Shown in pieces: positions 22,399 to 32,460 of a stretch of DNA of 55,029 nt. Under the pieces are notes generated by a model. It did not search any database. It worked only from the letters and a program-made list of their open reading frames with translations, and was not told the DNA's origin. Source of the stretch: Lachnospiraceae bacterium (GTDB lineage: Bacteria > Bacillota > Clostridia > Lachnospirales > Lachnospiraceae); NCBI GenBank assembly GCA_018384375.1, contig JAHAYJ010000120.1:1-55029 (forward strand). The letters run 5' to 3'. Position numbers and translations under genes: made by a program. Each line of letters starts with the position of its first letter. The first letter of the stretch is position 1.

Positions 22399-23937
22399 TT
22401 GGCAAAGATATTACTTGAAATGAAAAATATTACCAAAACATTCCCTGGCGTTAAAGCACTTGATAATGTAAATTTACAGGTGGAGGAGGGCGAGATACAT
22501 GCTCTCGTAGGTGAGAATGGTGCAGGAAAATCCACATTGATGAATGTTTTGAGCGGTATTTATCCTTATGGGACCTATGAAGGTGATATTGTTTATGATG
22601 GAGAAATCTGTAAATTCAATACAATCAAGGATAGTGAAGAAAAAGGTATCGTTATCATTCATCAGGAATTGGCCCTGATTCCATACATGACGATAGGTGA
22701 AAACATGTTCCTCGGAAATGAAAGAGGACATAAATATAAAATTAACTGGAATGAAACAAATGCGCGGACGGCTGAATTGCTTAAGACGGTTGGTCTTAAG
22801 GAAAGTCCGCAGACATTAATTAAAGATATAGGTGTAGGAAAGCAGCAGTTGGTAGAAATCGCCAAAGCTCTTGCAAAGAATGCAAAGCTCTTGATTTTGG
22901 ATGAGCCGACAGCTTCCCTAAATGAGACAGATTCCAAAGCACTTTTGGAGCTGCTTCTTAAATTTAAAAAGGAAGGTCTTACTTCAATCATTATTTCTCA
23001 TAAATTGAATGAGGTATCTTACGTAGCAGATAAGATTACCGTAATCAGAGATGGTGCAACCATAGAGACGCTGGATAAGGAAAAGGATGATATTTCCGAA
23101 GGCCGTATTATCAAAGGCATGGTAGGTCGTGAACTTTCTGATCGGTTTCCGAAGCGAGAACCCCATATCGGTGATGTGATGATGGAAGTAAAGAACTGGA
23201 ATGTATATCATCCACTTTATTCTGAGAGAAAGGTTGTTGACAATGTCAATATCAATGTAAAGAAGGGTGAGGTAGTCGGAATTTCCGGTCTGATGGGTGC
23301 AGGGCGTACAGAGCTGGCAATGAGCTTATTTGGTAAAAGTTATGGTGATAATATCAGTGGACAGCTATTTATCAATGGCAAGGAAGTTCATCTTAATTCT
23401 GTACAGGATGCAATTAAGAATAAGCTTGCCTATGTTACAGAAGACAGAAAGGGTAACGGCCTGATTTTAAGCAATCCGATTAAGATTAATACAACACTTT
23501 CAAATCTGGATGCAATCAGTCGACATACAGTAATTGACAAGGACAAGGAATATAGCATTGCAGTTGAATACAAGGATAAGCTGAAAACCAAATGTCCTAC
23601 TGTTGAGCAAAATGTCGGAAATTTAAGCGGTGGTAATCAGCAAAAGGTACTTCTTGCAAAATGGATGTTTGCCGATCCTGACATTCTGATTCTGGATGAG
23701 CCCACAAGAGGTATTGATGTAGGGGCAAAGTACGAAATTTACTGTATTATCAATCAACTTGTAGCCGAAGGAAAATCAGTTATTATGATTTCCTCAGAAT
23801 TGCCGGAAATTCTTGGCATGTGTGATAGAATTTATGTCATGAATGAAGGAAAAATCGTTGGGGAACTGAAGGGCAGTGAGGCTACACAGGAATTGATCAT
23901 GTCACACATTTTGAAATCCGGCAGTAAAGGAGAATAA
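22399..23937 (+). CDS. Sugar ABC transporter ATP-binding protein (GguA/MmsA type)
   Basis: The 512-residue protein contains two ABC cassettes. The first has Walker [10 protein letters not shown], signature-like GVGKQQLVE and Walker [11 protein letters not shown]; the second has a degenerate Walker A ([10 protein letters not shown]), signature [10 protein letters not shown] and [13 protein letters not shown]. This tandem layout marks CUT2-type importers of monosaccharides. The start is TTG at 22399, the only position with a good ribosome site (GGGAGGG, 7 nt spacing). It lies on the cytoplasmic face with the permease that follows 2 nt later. Confidence 0.93.
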   Translation: MAKILLEMKNITKTFPGVKALDNVNLQVEEGEIHALVGENGAGKSTLMNVLSGIYPYGTYEGDIVYDGEICKFNTIKDSEEKGIVIIHQELALIPYMTIGENMFLGNERGHKYKINWNETNARTAELLKTVGLKESPQTLIKDIGVGKQQLVEIAKALAKNAKLLILDEPTASLNETDSKALLELLLKFKKEGLTSIIISHKLNEVSYVADKITVIRDGATIETLDKEKDDISEGRIIKGMVGRELSDRFPKREPHIGDVMMEVKNWNVYHPLYSERKVVDNVNINVKKGEVVGISGLMGAGRTELAMSLFGKSYGDNISGQLFINGKEVHLNSVQDAIKNKLAYVTEDRKGNGLILSNPIKINTTLSNLDAISRHTVIDKDKEYSIAVEYKDKLKTKCPTVEQNVGNLSGGNQQKVLLAKWMFADPDILILDEPTRGIDVGAKYEIYCIINQLVAEGKSVIMISSELPEILGMCDRIYVMNEGKIVGELKGSEATQELIMSHILKSGSKGE

Positions 23938-23939
23938 AT

Positions 23940-25130
23940 ATGAATAAAGCAAAATCCTTAGAATTTATTAAAAAATATACTATGATCATTGTTTTGATTG
24001 TAGTTACAGCTTTTTTTGCATGGCGGACAAATGGGGCGATCCTTCTTCCCATGAATGTCAGCAGTTTAATTTCCCAGAATGCGTATGTGTTCATACTTGC
24101 AACCGGTATGCTTTTGTGTATCCTGACAGGTGGAAACATTGATCTTTCTGTGGGATCGGTAGTTTGCTTTGTAGGTGCAATAGGCGCAGTATTAATGGTT
24201 AACATGAAGGTTAACATGTGGGTAGCAATTCTGGTCATGCTTGTTGCAGGTACTTTAATTGGTGCCTTTCAGGGCTTCTGGATTGCTTATGTTAGGATAC
24301 CGCCTTTTATTGTAACGCTGGCAGGCATGCTTGCTTTTAGAGGCTTAAGCAACGTTGTGTTGGATGGTATGACAGTTTCCATTAAGGAATGCACTACTTT
24401 TGTCAATCTGTTCGGAGGAGGTGCTGACTGTTATATTCCTGATTTCTTTGGAAACGGCACAATCAATCTGACCTGCATTTTTGCGGGGGTTCTGGCAGCA
24501 GTGATTTATATTTTTATTCAGATTAAGGGAAGAATAGATAAGCAGAAGAAAGGCTATGAAGTAGAGAATATTGGAGTAACGATTGGCAAAATTGTTTTAA
24601 TTTCAGCCGTGATTCTTGCGTTTACATACAGGCTGGCACAGCATAAAGGTATTCCAAGTGTATTGATCTGGGTTCTGATCGTAATTATGGTATATGGGTA
24701 TATTACTTCAAATACAACGGTTGGCCGTTATTTCTACGCTGTAGGAGGTAATGAGAAGGCGACAAAGCTTTCCGGTATCAATACAAACAGAGTATATTTT
24801 CTTGCATATATGAATATGGGCTTTCTGGCTGCTTTGGCCGGTATGGTTACCATTGCACGTATGACTTCCGCACAGCCTACTTATGGACAAAACTATGAAA
24901 TGGATGCAATCGGATCCTGCTTCATTGGTGGTGCTTCTGCTTATGGCGGTACCGGTACGGTTCCGGGAGTAATTGTTGGTGCTGTACTGATGGGCGTTAT
25001 CAACCTTGGTATGTCATTGATGGGTGTGGATCAGAATATGCAGAAGGTGGTAAAGGGTCTTGTACTTCTTGCAGCCGTTATTTTTGATGTTGTATCAAAA
25101 CGTGGTGGTAAATTAATTGCTAAAAATTAA
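23940..25130 (+). CDS. Sugar ABC transporter permease (GguB/MmsB type)
   Basis: The 396-residue membrane protein has 9-10 hydrophobic helices and the CUT2 permease motifs LTGGNIDLSVGSVV (residues about 62-75), IPPFIVTLAGMLAFRGLSNV, and GGNEKATKLSGINTNRV with GASAYGGTGTVPGVIVGA. A charged insert near residues 197-212 is seen in the GguB branch. It forms the channel for the sugar delivered by the ChvE-like protein. A terminator follows. Confidence 0.93.
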   Translation: MNKAKSLEFIKKYTMIIVLIVVTAFFAWRTNGAILLPMNVSSLISQNAYVFILATGMLLCILTGGNIDLSVGSVVCFVGAIGAVLMVNMKVNMWVAILVMLVAGTLIGAFQGFWIAYVRIPPFIVTLAGMLAFRGLSNVVLDGMTVSIKECTTFVNLFGGGADCYIPDFFGNGTINLTCIFAGVLAAVIYIFIQIKGRIDKQKKGYEVENIGVTIGKIVLISAVILAFTYRLAQHKGIPSVLIWVLIVIMVYGYITSNTTVGRYFYAVGGNEKATKLSGINTNRVYFLAYMNMGFLAALAGMVTIARMTSAQPTYGQNYEMDAIGSCFIGGASAYGGTGTVPGVIVGAVLMGVINLGMSLMGVDQNMQKVVKGLVLLAAVIFDVVSKRGGKLIAKN

Positions 25131-25151
25131 TTTCTGCAATATCTAATCAAG

Positions 25152-25190
25152 AAGGGACGGAGTGCTTAATAGGCATTTCTGTCCCTTTTT
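25152..25190 (+). terminator. Intrinsic terminator of the sugar ABC unit
   Basis: AAGGGACGGAGTGC pairs with GCATTTCTGTCCCTT around a 7-nt loop, then a T-run to 25190. It lies 21 nt after the permease stop. Confidence 0.88.
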
Positions 25191-25282
25191 GATGTATAAA
25201 ATTTTTAGGATGCATAAAGCCGGTAAATGTAGTATAGTTATATTGAAATTTTTCTGTATTATTTCATAAAGGAGAAAACAGA

Positions 25283-26167
25283 ATGGCTTTCTGTATTATA
25301 ACAGACTCTGCTTCCGATGTACCGGAGCGTGTCATTAAAGAATATCATCTTCATGTAATTCCCACACCGGTAACGATTGAGGGAAAGGATTTTTTTGACG
25401 GAGATACCATCTTTCCGGAGCAATTCTATGAAATACAGGCATCGGGGAAGGAAATTAAGACATATCATATCAACCAGTTCATGTTCCATGAGAATTTTCT
25501 CCCTTATGCCCAAAGAGGGGATGAGGTGTTATACATTTGCTTTTCGACAGGAATTGCGGGAACCTATAATGCGGCAAAGCTGGCATACGAGGAAGTTTTG
25601 GAGGAATACCCCGATTTTAAACTGACAATCATTGATTCAAAATGTGCTTCTGTAGGTTATGGGCTGGTCGTGGAGAGACTTTTACATATGCAGAAGAACG
25701 GTGCACCCAGAGAGACTTTACTTGAAGCAGCAGAATTCTTTTGCGAGCATATGGAACATGCAGTTACTGTCGTAGAGCTCAGTTATCTGTTTAAAGGCGG
25801 AAGGCTCAGCAAGACTTCGTTTCTGGCGGGCACGGTTCTTGATATCAAGCCTATCATCATTGTAGATGAGAACGGTTCCCTAAAGGCAGTGGAGAAGGTG
25901 CGCGGATGGAAAAAGGCACAGAAAAGAATTCTGGATATGGTAGGCGAAAAGGGAAAGAATCTGGAAAAACAGGTGATAGGGGTATGCTATGGGACGGATG
26001 TGGAGGCATTTGCGTATCTGAAAAAGGAATTGAAGGAACGCTATCATGTCAAGGATCTTCTGGAAGGCAGGGTAGGCTGTGCAATCGGAGCACATACCGG
26101 ACCGGGAATTCTTGGAATTGTATTCTTAAATGAAACAAATGAAAAATTTGAGGAATATTTAAAATAG
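25283..26167 (+). CDS. DegV family fatty-acid-binding protein
   Basis: The 294-residue protein begins IITDSASDVP, and has FSTGIAGTYNAAKLA, DSKCASVGYG, LFKGGRLSKTSFLAGTVLDI with KP, and GAHTGPG, the ordered motifs of DegV proteins. They bind fatty acids and, in FakB members, present them to the kinase FakA. No FakA is encoded near. AAAGGAG precedes the ATG. It heads a unit with the SUF-like pair and ABC exporters, but a functional link is not evident. Confidence 0.92.
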   Translation: MAFCIITDSASDVPERVIKEYHLHVIPTPVTIEGKDFFDGDTIFPEQFYEIQASGKEIKTYHINQFMFHENFLPYAQRGDEVLYICFSTGIAGTYNAAKLAYEEVLEEYPDFKLTIIDSKCASVGYGLVVERLLHMQKNGAPRETLLEAAEFFCEHMEHAVTVVELSYLFKGGRLSKTSFLAGTVLDIKPIIIVDENGSLKAVEKVRGWKKAQKRILDMVGEKGKNLEKQVIGVCYGTDVEAFAYLKKELKERYHVKDLLEGRVGCAIGAHTGPGILGIVFLNETNEKFEEYLK

Positions 26168-26179
26168 AGGAACAAATTT

Positions 26180-26911
26180 ATGCTTGAAGTAAGAAATCTG
26201 GTATTCCATCCGCTTGATAACGGTGTGGAAAAAAGTATTATTGAGGATATCAGCTTTACCGTGGAGGACGGAGAGATGTTGGTCATCACAGGACCAAACG
26301 GCGGCGGTAAGTCAACCATGGCAAAGCTCCTTATGGGAATTGAACCGCTTGACAGTGGTCATATTATCATGGACGGTATAGATATTACTGATTATTCCAT
26401 TGCCCAGCGGGCGAATGCGGGAATCGGCTTTGCATTTCAGCAGCCACCACGGTTTAAAGGGATGACGGTAGCTCGTTTCCTTTCCCTGGCAGCAGGTGCT
26501 CAGCTGTCGGAGCGGGTATGCTGTGATCTGTTAAGCGGTGTTGGGTTATGTGCAAGAGAATACCTGAACCGGGAGGTGGACGGAACCTTGTCCGGTGGTG
26601 AGATGAAACGTCTTGAGATTGCATCTGTGCTTGCAAAGCCTCATAAAATATGTATCTTTGATGAGCCGGAGGCAGGAATTGATTTATGGAGCTTCTCCAT
26701 GCTGGTAAAGCAGTTCGAAGAACTTCACGCAAATAAAAGAGAGAGTCTTATTCTGATTTCCCATCAGGAGAGAATTATTCAGATGGCAGACCGAATAATG
26801 GTCATCAAGGACGGAAAGATCGATGCAATAGGAAAGAGAGAACAGGTTTTTCCGGGGCTTGTGGGAGAGGATACAGGCTGTGTTTGCAGAAGCAAGCAGC
26901 ATAAAGCATAG
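26180..26911 (+). CDS. SufC-like ABC ATPase of a minimal SUF system
   Basis: The 243-residue soluble ABC ATPase has Walker A GPNGGGKST (about residues 39-47), Q-loop GFAFQQPPRFKGMT, signature TLSGGEMKRLE, Walker B ICIFDEPEAGIDLW and H-loop ISHQE. QQPPRFKG and the Glu-Ala-Gly-Ile-Asp stretch are SufC-type. The partner 35 nt downstream is a single SufB/SufD-like protein. Together they resemble the SmsC/SmsB two-gene Fe-S scaffold proposed as an ancestral form. No SufS or SufU lies beside them, so sulphur donation must come from elsewhere. Confidence 0.88.
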   Translation: MLEVRNLVFHPLDNGVEKSIIEDISFTVEDGEMLVITGPNGGGKSTMAKLLMGIEPLDSGHIIMDGIDITDYSIAQRANAGIGFAFQQPPRFKGMTVARFLSLAAGAQLSERVCCDLLSGVGLCAREYLNREVDGTLSGGEMKRLEIASVLAKPHKICIFDEPEAGIDLWSFSMLVKQFEELHANKRESLILISHQERIIQMADRIMVIKDGKIDAIGKREQVFPGLVGEDTGCVCRSKQHKA

Positions 26912-26946
26912 CAGAGAGCTTTGTCAGAACAGAAAGGAAGAGAAAA

Positions 26947-27873
26947 GTGGCAGACATAGATCAGGTAACACAGTCAGTTCTTGCTCAAATTGACAGTGAA
27001 GGCTTTAAGCAGGAAGGGGCATACAATTTACGTTATAATGGATATTCTCTGTGCCATGGAAATACAGAGCATATCAAAATTGAAAAAAAGAAGGATAAAC
27101 AGGGAATTGATGTCTATATCAGTGGTGAAACTAAAGGAGAGCAAGTACATATTCCCGTAGTGGTTGCTGTTTCCGGCATGACAGATGAGGTCTATAATGA
27201 TTTTTATGTGGAAGAAGGAGCAGAAGTTGTCATTGTTGCCGGATGCGGAATTCATAACAGCGGATGCAATGACAGCAGGCATGATGGGATACACACCTTT
27301 CATGTAGGGAAGAATGCCAATGTCCGGTATGAAGAAAAGCATTATGGAGAAGGAGAAGGAACCGGTGCAAGAATCTTGAATCCTGTGACGAAGATCATCA
27401 TGGAAGAAAATTCTGTTTTTACCCTGGATACAGCCCAGATTAAGGGAGTGGATTCTACCAAACGGGAAACGGAAGTGATCATGGGAGAGAATACAAAGCT
27501 TTTTGTAATAGAAAAGCTGATGACACATGATAAGCAGAATGCAGTTTCCAATATGGATATTTATCTGAATGGAGCCGGAAGCTCTGCGCAGATTACCTCC
27601 CGTTCTGTTGCAAAGGGAGAATCCGGTCAGGTTTTTCATCCCAGGGCTATCGGGAATGCACCCTGCCATGCGCATATCCAATGTGATTCTATAATTATGG
27701 ATCAGGCGAGAGTTTGCTCCATTCCGGAAATTGATGCCAATCATGTGGATGCGGCTATTATTCATGAGGCTGCAATCGGAAGGATCAATAATGAGCAGCT
27801 GATTAAGCTGAATACCTTCGGGCTCAGTGAGGAAGCTGCAGAAGCAGTAATTATCGAAAATTTCTTGAATTAG
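26947..27873 (+). CDS. SufB/SufD-like scaffold protein of a minimal SUF system
   Basis: The 308-residue protein is a beta-helix core protein with the SufBD C-terminal motif: GNAPCHAHIQCDS, then RVCSIPEIDANHVDA, then IIHEAAIGRINNEQL. It is shorter than SufB (about 450-490) because the N-terminal domain is missing, as in SmsB. A GC-H-rich centre (GCGIHNSGCNDSRHDGIH) could bind metal. It should assemble Fe-S clusters with the SufC-like ATPase upstream. The start is GTG at 26947 with AAAGGAAG before it. Confidence 0.86.
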   Translation: MADIDQVTQSVLAQIDSEGFKQEGAYNLRYNGYSLCHGNTEHIKIEKKKDKQGIDVYISGETKGEQVHIPVVVAVSGMTDEVYNDFYVEEGAEVVIVAGCGIHNSGCNDSRHDGIHTFHVGKNANVRYEEKHYGEGEGTGARILNPVTKIIMEENSVFTLDTAQIKGVDSTKRETEVIMGENTKLFVIEKLMTHDKQNAVSNMDIYLNGAGSSAQITSRSVAKGESGQVFHPRAIGNAPCHAHIQCDSIIMDQARVCSIPEIDANHVDAAIIHEAAIGRINNEQLIKLNTFGLSEEAAEAVIIENFLN

Positions 27874-27882
27874 GAGTCAGCT

Positions 27883-29634
27883 ATGAAGCAATTGCTTGTT
27901 TATCTGAAGGATTATAAAAAAGAAAGTATTTTGGGGCCTCTGTTTAAACTGCTGGAGGCTTCTTTTGAGCTTATTGTACCGCTTGTTGTAGCATCCATGA
28001 TCGATGTGGGGATTGCAGGAAGCAATAAGGGCTATATTGTGAAAATGTGTCTGATTATGGCAGTACTGGGGTTGATCGGATTGATCTGCTCAGTTACAGC
28101 CCAGTTCTTTGCAGCAAAGGCGGCGGTCGGCTTTGCAACCAGACTTCGACATGGTCTGTTTGCACATATTCAGAGTCTTTCTTTCTCACAGATGGATCAA
28201 GAGGGAACATCGACTCTGATCACAAGAATGACCAGTGATATCAATCAGGTGCAGTCCGGAGTAAATCTGGTACTGCGTCTGTTTTTGCGTTCTCCGTTTA
28301 TTGTGTTTGGCGCCATGATTATGGCATTTACGGTGGATGTGAAGGCTGCACTTGTGTTTGTAGTAGTGATTCCGGTATTGTCTGTTATTGTTTTCGGAAT
28401 CATGCTGATCAGTATTCCACTGTTCAAAAAGGTGCAGGCAAGACTGGATCAGGTTCTGGGAATCACAAGAGAAAACCTGACCGGTGTGAGAGTGATTCGT
28501 GCTTTCGGAGAGGAAGAACATGAAATCCGAAAATTTGATGAAGGGACGGATGCTCTGAAACATATGCAGATGGTAGCTGCAAGATTTTCGGCATTGATGA
28601 ATCCGCTTACCTATGTAGTTGTGAACGGAGGATTGATTGTGCTGATCTACGTGGGAGCTATCCGCGTGGAGACAGGACTTCTGACCTCCGGACAGGTAGT
28701 TGCTCTGGTCAATTATATGTCTCAGATTCTGGTAGAGCTGGTAAAACTAGCAAATCTGATCATTACGGTGACGAAGGCAGTTGCCTGTGGAAACAGAATC
28801 CAGAGCATTTTGGAAATTCCGGCGGGAATGGAACAGGGAACAATTAAAGAAAAGGAAGAAAATGCAATAAGCGGAACAGTTGAATTTGATCATGTCAGTC
28901 TGCGCTATTATGAAGGCGGAGAGGAAGCACTTACGGACATTCATTTTAAAGCAAACAAGGGTGATGTCATTGGAGTAATCGGAGGTACCGGATCAGGCAA
29001 GTCCTCTTTAGTCAATTTAATTCCCCGCTTTTATGATGTGGAGAGAGGAAGCGTTAAGGTTGATGGCAGGGATGTAAGAGAATATTCTCTTGAGGAACTG
29101 CGGGACAAGATCGGAATGGTAATGCAGAAAGCTGTACTGTTTCACGGAACTATCCGGGATAACCTGAAATGGGGAAATGAAGAGGCCTCTGATGATGAAC
29201 TCTGGGAGGCTTTGCGGATCGCTCAGGCAGAGGAATTTGTCCTAAAAAAAGAGAAGCAGCTGGATGAAATGATTGAGCAGGAGGGAAGAAATCTGTCCGG
29301 TGGTCAGAAACAGAGACTTTCCATTGCAAGAGCTCTGGTAAAGAAGCCGGAAATCCTGATTTTGGATGACAGTGCATCGGCGCTTGATTATGCAACAGAT
29401 GCATCGCTTCGCAAGGCACTTCGGGAAATGCCGGGAGAAACTACGGTATTCATTGTTTCCCAGAGAGCATCCTCGTTAATGCATGCGGACACGATTATTG
29501 TATTGGATGATGGTGATGTGGCAGGTATGGGAACGCATGAGGAACTCCTAAAGAACTGCCAGGTCTATCAGGAAATATATTACAGCCAGTTTGAACGGAA
29601 GGAAGAGGATCAGAGAAAGGAGGGTGAACACTGA
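27883..29634 (+). CDS. ABC exporter half-transporter 1
   Basis: The 583-residue protein has six membrane helices (to about residue 310) and a nucleotide-binding domain with Walker A GGTGSGKSS, signature NLSGGQKQRLS and Walker B ILILDDSASALD. The Walker B is followed by Asp in place of the catalytic Glu, a mark of the degenerate site of heterodimeric exporters. Its partner, starting on the stop codon, has the normal Glu. A multidrug or peptide/lipid substrate is possible. It lies 9 nt after the SUF-like pair. Confidence 0.92.
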   Translation: MKQLLVYLKDYKKESILGPLFKLLEASFELIVPLVVASMIDVGIAGSNKGYIVKMCLIMAVLGLIGLICSVTAQFFAAKAAVGFATRLRHGLFAHIQSLSFSQMDQEGTSTLITRMTSDINQVQSGVNLVLRLFLRSPFIVFGAMIMAFTVDVKAALVFVVVIPVLSVIVFGIMLISIPLFKKVQARLDQVLGITRENLTGVRVIRAFGEEEHEIRKFDEGTDALKHMQMVAARFSALMNPLTYVVVNGGLIVLIYVGAIRVETGLLTSGQVVALVNYMSQILVELVKLANLIITVTKAVACGNRIQSILEIPAGMEQGTIKEKEENAISGTVEFDHVSLRYYEGGEEALTDIHFKANKGDVIGVIGGTGSGKSSLVNLIPRFYDVERGSVKVDGRDVREYSLEELRDKIGMVMQKAVLFHGTIRDNLKWGNEEASDDELWEALRIAQAEEFVLKKEKQLDEMIEQEGRNLSGGQKQRLSIARALVKKPEILILDDSASALDYATDASLRKALREMPGETTVFIVSQRASSLMHADTIIVLDDGDVAGMGTHEELLKNCQVYQEIYYSQFERKEEDQRKEGEH

Positions 29635-31430
29635 TGAAGGATACGCAGAAAAGTGCAAAACAGAAGGAAACGCTCTTTAAAGTGCTCAACTATATTAAGC
29701 CCTATCGCTTCCTGATGATTCTCACTATTATTATGGCGGCGGCCTCTGTGGCACTTACACTTTATTTACCAATCCTTACGGGAAATGCGGTGGACAGTAT
29801 TGCGGAGCTGTTTGAAGGTGGGATCAGTATTCCAAAAGCTTTCAGTAATGCGGATTTCTGGGCAAAGCTGACGTTTATCCTAAAGAAGATGGGGATCGTG
29901 ATTGCACTGACAGCATTGACCCAGTGGATTATGAATATCTGTAATAATAAGATTGTATATAATATTATCCAGGATATCAGAAAGAAAGCCTTCCGAAGAC
30001 TGGAGGAGCTGCCTCTCAGTTATCTGGATGCACATTCTCACGGAGATATTATGAGCCGCGTTGTGGCAGATGTGGATCAGTTCGCAGACGGGCTGCTCAT
30101 TGGGTTTACACAGCTTTTTACAGGTGTTGTCACGATTTTGGGCACGCTGTGCTTTATGCTCTCTGTCAATGTAGGCATTACACTGGTGGTAGTAGTGATT
30201 ACGCCGATTTCCCTGTTTGTTGCCAGTTTCATTGCAAAAAAGACATTTAGGATGTTTAAGCTTCAATCAGAAACCAGAGGGGAGCAGACTGCTTTGATCA
30301 ATGAAATGATTGGAAATCAGAAGGTGGTTCAGGCATTTGGAAGAGAACAGAAAACATTGGAACAATTTGATGAGATCAACGAGAGATTGGAAAAGTGCTC
30401 CCTAAAGGCAATTTTCTTTTCCTCGCTTACCAATCCCTGTACCAGATTTGTAAACAGCCTGGTATATACAGGTGTGGGATTTACAGGAGCTCTTGCAGCA
30501 ATCCGGGGAGGACTTTCCGTTGGTCAGCTCACCTGCTTCCTCTCCTATGCGAATCAGTATACCAAGCCTTTTAATGAGATTTCAGGGGTAATCACGGAAC
30601 TGCAGAATGCACTGGCATGCGCTGCAAGAATTTTTGAGTTGATTGAGGAAAAACCGCAAATCCCGGATAAGGAAGATGCAAGAGTTTTAACCAGAGTAGA
30701 GGGCAATGTGGATCTTCAGAATGTAGCCTTTTCTTACGTGCCGGATCGAAAGCTGATCGAGAACTTAAATCTGCATGTAAAACCAGGGCAGAGAATTGCT
30801 ATTGTAGGGCCCACCGGGTGCGGAAAGACGACAATTATCAACCTATTGATGCGGTTTTATGATGTTGATGCAGGAGAAATTAAGGTAGAGGGAACGAATA
30901 TTAAGGACATTACCAGGAAATCGCTGCGCACCTCTTACGGTATGGTGCTTCAGGATACCTGGCTGAAGCGGGGAACGATCAGAGATAACATTACGGTCGG
31001 AAGGCCGGATGCCACTGAGGAAGAGATAATTGCGGCAGCAAAGGCATCACATGCACACAGCTTCATCAGGCGCCTGCCGGAAGGGTATGATACGATGATC
31101 GGTGAGGATGGTGGCAGCCTGTCGCAGGGGCAGAAGCAGCTTTTGTGTATTACCAGAGTCATGCTCAGTTTGCCGCCGATGCTGATTTTGGATGAAGCAA
31201 CCTCCTCTATAGATACCAGAACGGAAATCCGGATTCAGAAGGCGTTTGCTTCCATGATGGAAGGGAGAACCAGCTTTATCGTTGCACACCGGCTCTCCAC
31301 AATTCAGAATGCAGATATTATCCTGGTGATGAAGGACGGACATATCATTGAGCAGGGAAATCATCAGGAACTGCTGGAAAAGAACGGTTTTTATGCACAG
31401 CTCTATAACAGTCAGTTTGCCATTGCATAA
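29634..31430 (+). CDS. ABC exporter half-transporter 2
   Basis: The 598-residue protein has six membrane helices and an ATPase domain with Walker A GPTGCGKTT, Walker B MLILDEATSSID with the catalytic Glu, and an untypical signature SLSQGQKQLLC in place of LSGGQ. The partner carries the canonical signature and the degenerate Walker B, so the two complement each other as in TM287/288-type heterodimers. It overlaps the first half by 1 nt (TGATG), with AAAGGAGG upstream. Confidence 0.92.
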   Translation: MKDTQKSAKQKETLFKVLNYIKPYRFLMILTIIMAAASVALTLYLPILTGNAVDSIAELFEGGISIPKAFSNADFWAKLTFILKKMGIVIALTALTQWIMNICNNKIVYNIIQDIRKKAFRRLEELPLSYLDAHSHGDIMSRVVADVDQFADGLLIGFTQLFTGVVTILGTLCFMLSVNVGITLVVVVITPISLFVASFIAKKTFRMFKLQSETRGEQTALINEMIGNQKVVQAFGREQKTLEQFDEINERLEKCSLKAIFFSSLTNPCTRFVNSLVYTGVGFTGALAAIRGGLSVGQLTCFLSYANQYTKPFNEISGVITELQNALACAARIFELIEEKPQIPDKEDARVLTRVEGNVDLQNVAFSYVPDRKLIENLNLHVKPGQRIAIVGPTGCGKTTIINLLMRFYDVDAGEIKVEGTNIKDITRKSLRTSYGMVLQDTWLKRGTIRDNITVGRPDATEEEIIAAAKASHAHSFIRRLPEGYDTMIGEDGGSLSQGQKQLLCITRVMLSLPPMLILDEATSSIDTRTEIRIQKAFASMMEGRTSFIVAHRLSTIQNADIILVMKDGHIIEQGNHQELLEKNGFYAQLYNSQFAIA

Positions 31431-31435
31431 TAAAT

Positions 31436-32314
31436 CTAGGGTCTGTAATCCTTTCGGATAAAGGGTTCTTCTATCTTTTCAGAAACAAGTAACCCGTATT
31501 TTCGGGGATGCCGGTAGGCATTCCCGTGGACTTCACAGTTTCTATAGGCGCGGATGTCATCTACGGGAAAGCTTGCCATATAGAGGCCTTCTTCCTCACC
31601 AGCTTCTATGATCAGGGTATCTCTGGAACCTGAGCCATCCGGTCTGTAGGCAATTCCGTCAAAAGCGGAGGAGTGGCCGTTACAGTCAGGTTGTAGTCTT
31701 GGATAGTTGACTGTTGCAATTCCCACCATATTTTCATAGGCTCTTGCACGGAGCTGGGACAGACGGTTGATTTCCATAGGGCAGGCATTGGGAACCAGAA
31801 TGATCTCTGCGCCTTTCAGCATGAGAATCCGGGCACTTTCAGGGAATTCTCGGTCATAACAGATCATAGCACCAATCTTAACGACGCCATGTCCGGTATC
31901 CAGGTCAGCTACATAAAAATCATCGCCGGCGTTCAGCCGACATTCTTCTCCAAAATCACAGGTATGCACCTTTGCATAGGTAAACATTTTTTTCCCAAAG
32001 CGGTCAAACAGACATAAACTGTTCCGGGGAAGAGGCTCATGTGCCTCCAGGAAGGTGATCCCTACTGCCATTTCCAGTTCCTGCGCTACCTTCTGAAAGG
32101 CGCGGATAAATTCACTATCTTCCGGAATGGAAATAGCTTTCAATTCTTTCATGTTTTCCGGTATGTTGTAGCCGGTACTCCACATTTCGGGAAACAGGGC
32201 AAGATCTGCACCTGCAAGCTTTGCCTTTCGGCAGGCATCCAATCCTTTCTTGAGATTTCCTTCTATTGATTTTTCAGGTAATAATTGCAGTAATGCAACA
32301 TTGAATGATTTCAT
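31436..32314 (-). CDS. Carbon-nitrogen hydrolase (nitrilase superfamily)
   Basis: The 292-residue cytoplasmic enzyme has the catalytic triad Glu43 (LALFPEMWSTG), Lys115 (FTYAKVHTCD) and Cys152 (GAMICYDREFPESAR). It hydrolyses a non-peptide C-N bond, probably an amide. The exact substrate is not clear; N-carbamoylputrescine and omega-amidase branches look similar. Start 32314 has AGGAGGG 8 nt upstream, while a longer frame adds 14 residues without a ribosome site. The gene converges on the exporter with only 5 nt between stops. Confidence 0.9.
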   Translation of the reverse strand: MKSFNVALLQLLPEKSIEGNLKKGLDACRKAKLAGADLALFPEMWSTGYNIPENMKELKAISIPEDSEFIRAFQKVAQELEMAVGITFLEAHEPLPRNSLCLFDRFGKKMFTYAKVHTCDFGEECRLNAGDDFYVADLDTGHGVVKIGAMICYDREFPESARILMLKGAEIILVPNACPMEINRLSQLRARAYENMVGIATVNYPRLQPDCNGHSSAFDGIAYRPDGSGSRDTLIIEAGEEEGLYMASFPVDDIRAYRNCEVHGNAYRHPRKYGLLVSEKIEEPFIRKDYRP

Positions 32315-32460
32315 AGAACCAGCCCTCCTGAGAATGATTTTATCATAATATGACATGACAAAATAGAAAATATATAACTCTTTATGTAAAATATAGTTGA
32401 CTAAATGTATAATAGGAGGTAAGATGCTATAAGAAAGTGCAGAAAAGGAAGGAGAAGATC

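Noticed and set aside
21105-25130. Calling the importer mglBAC (galactose-specific)
   Set aside because: The receptor motifs fit ChvE/multiple-sugar binding better, and the permease carries the GguB-type insert; galactose specificity cannot be claimed.
27028-27765. A 245-codon open frame on the minus strand
   Set aside because: It lies wholly opposite the SufB/D-like gene, has no ribosome site and reads as low-complexity histidine- and isoleucine-rich sequence; a shadow.
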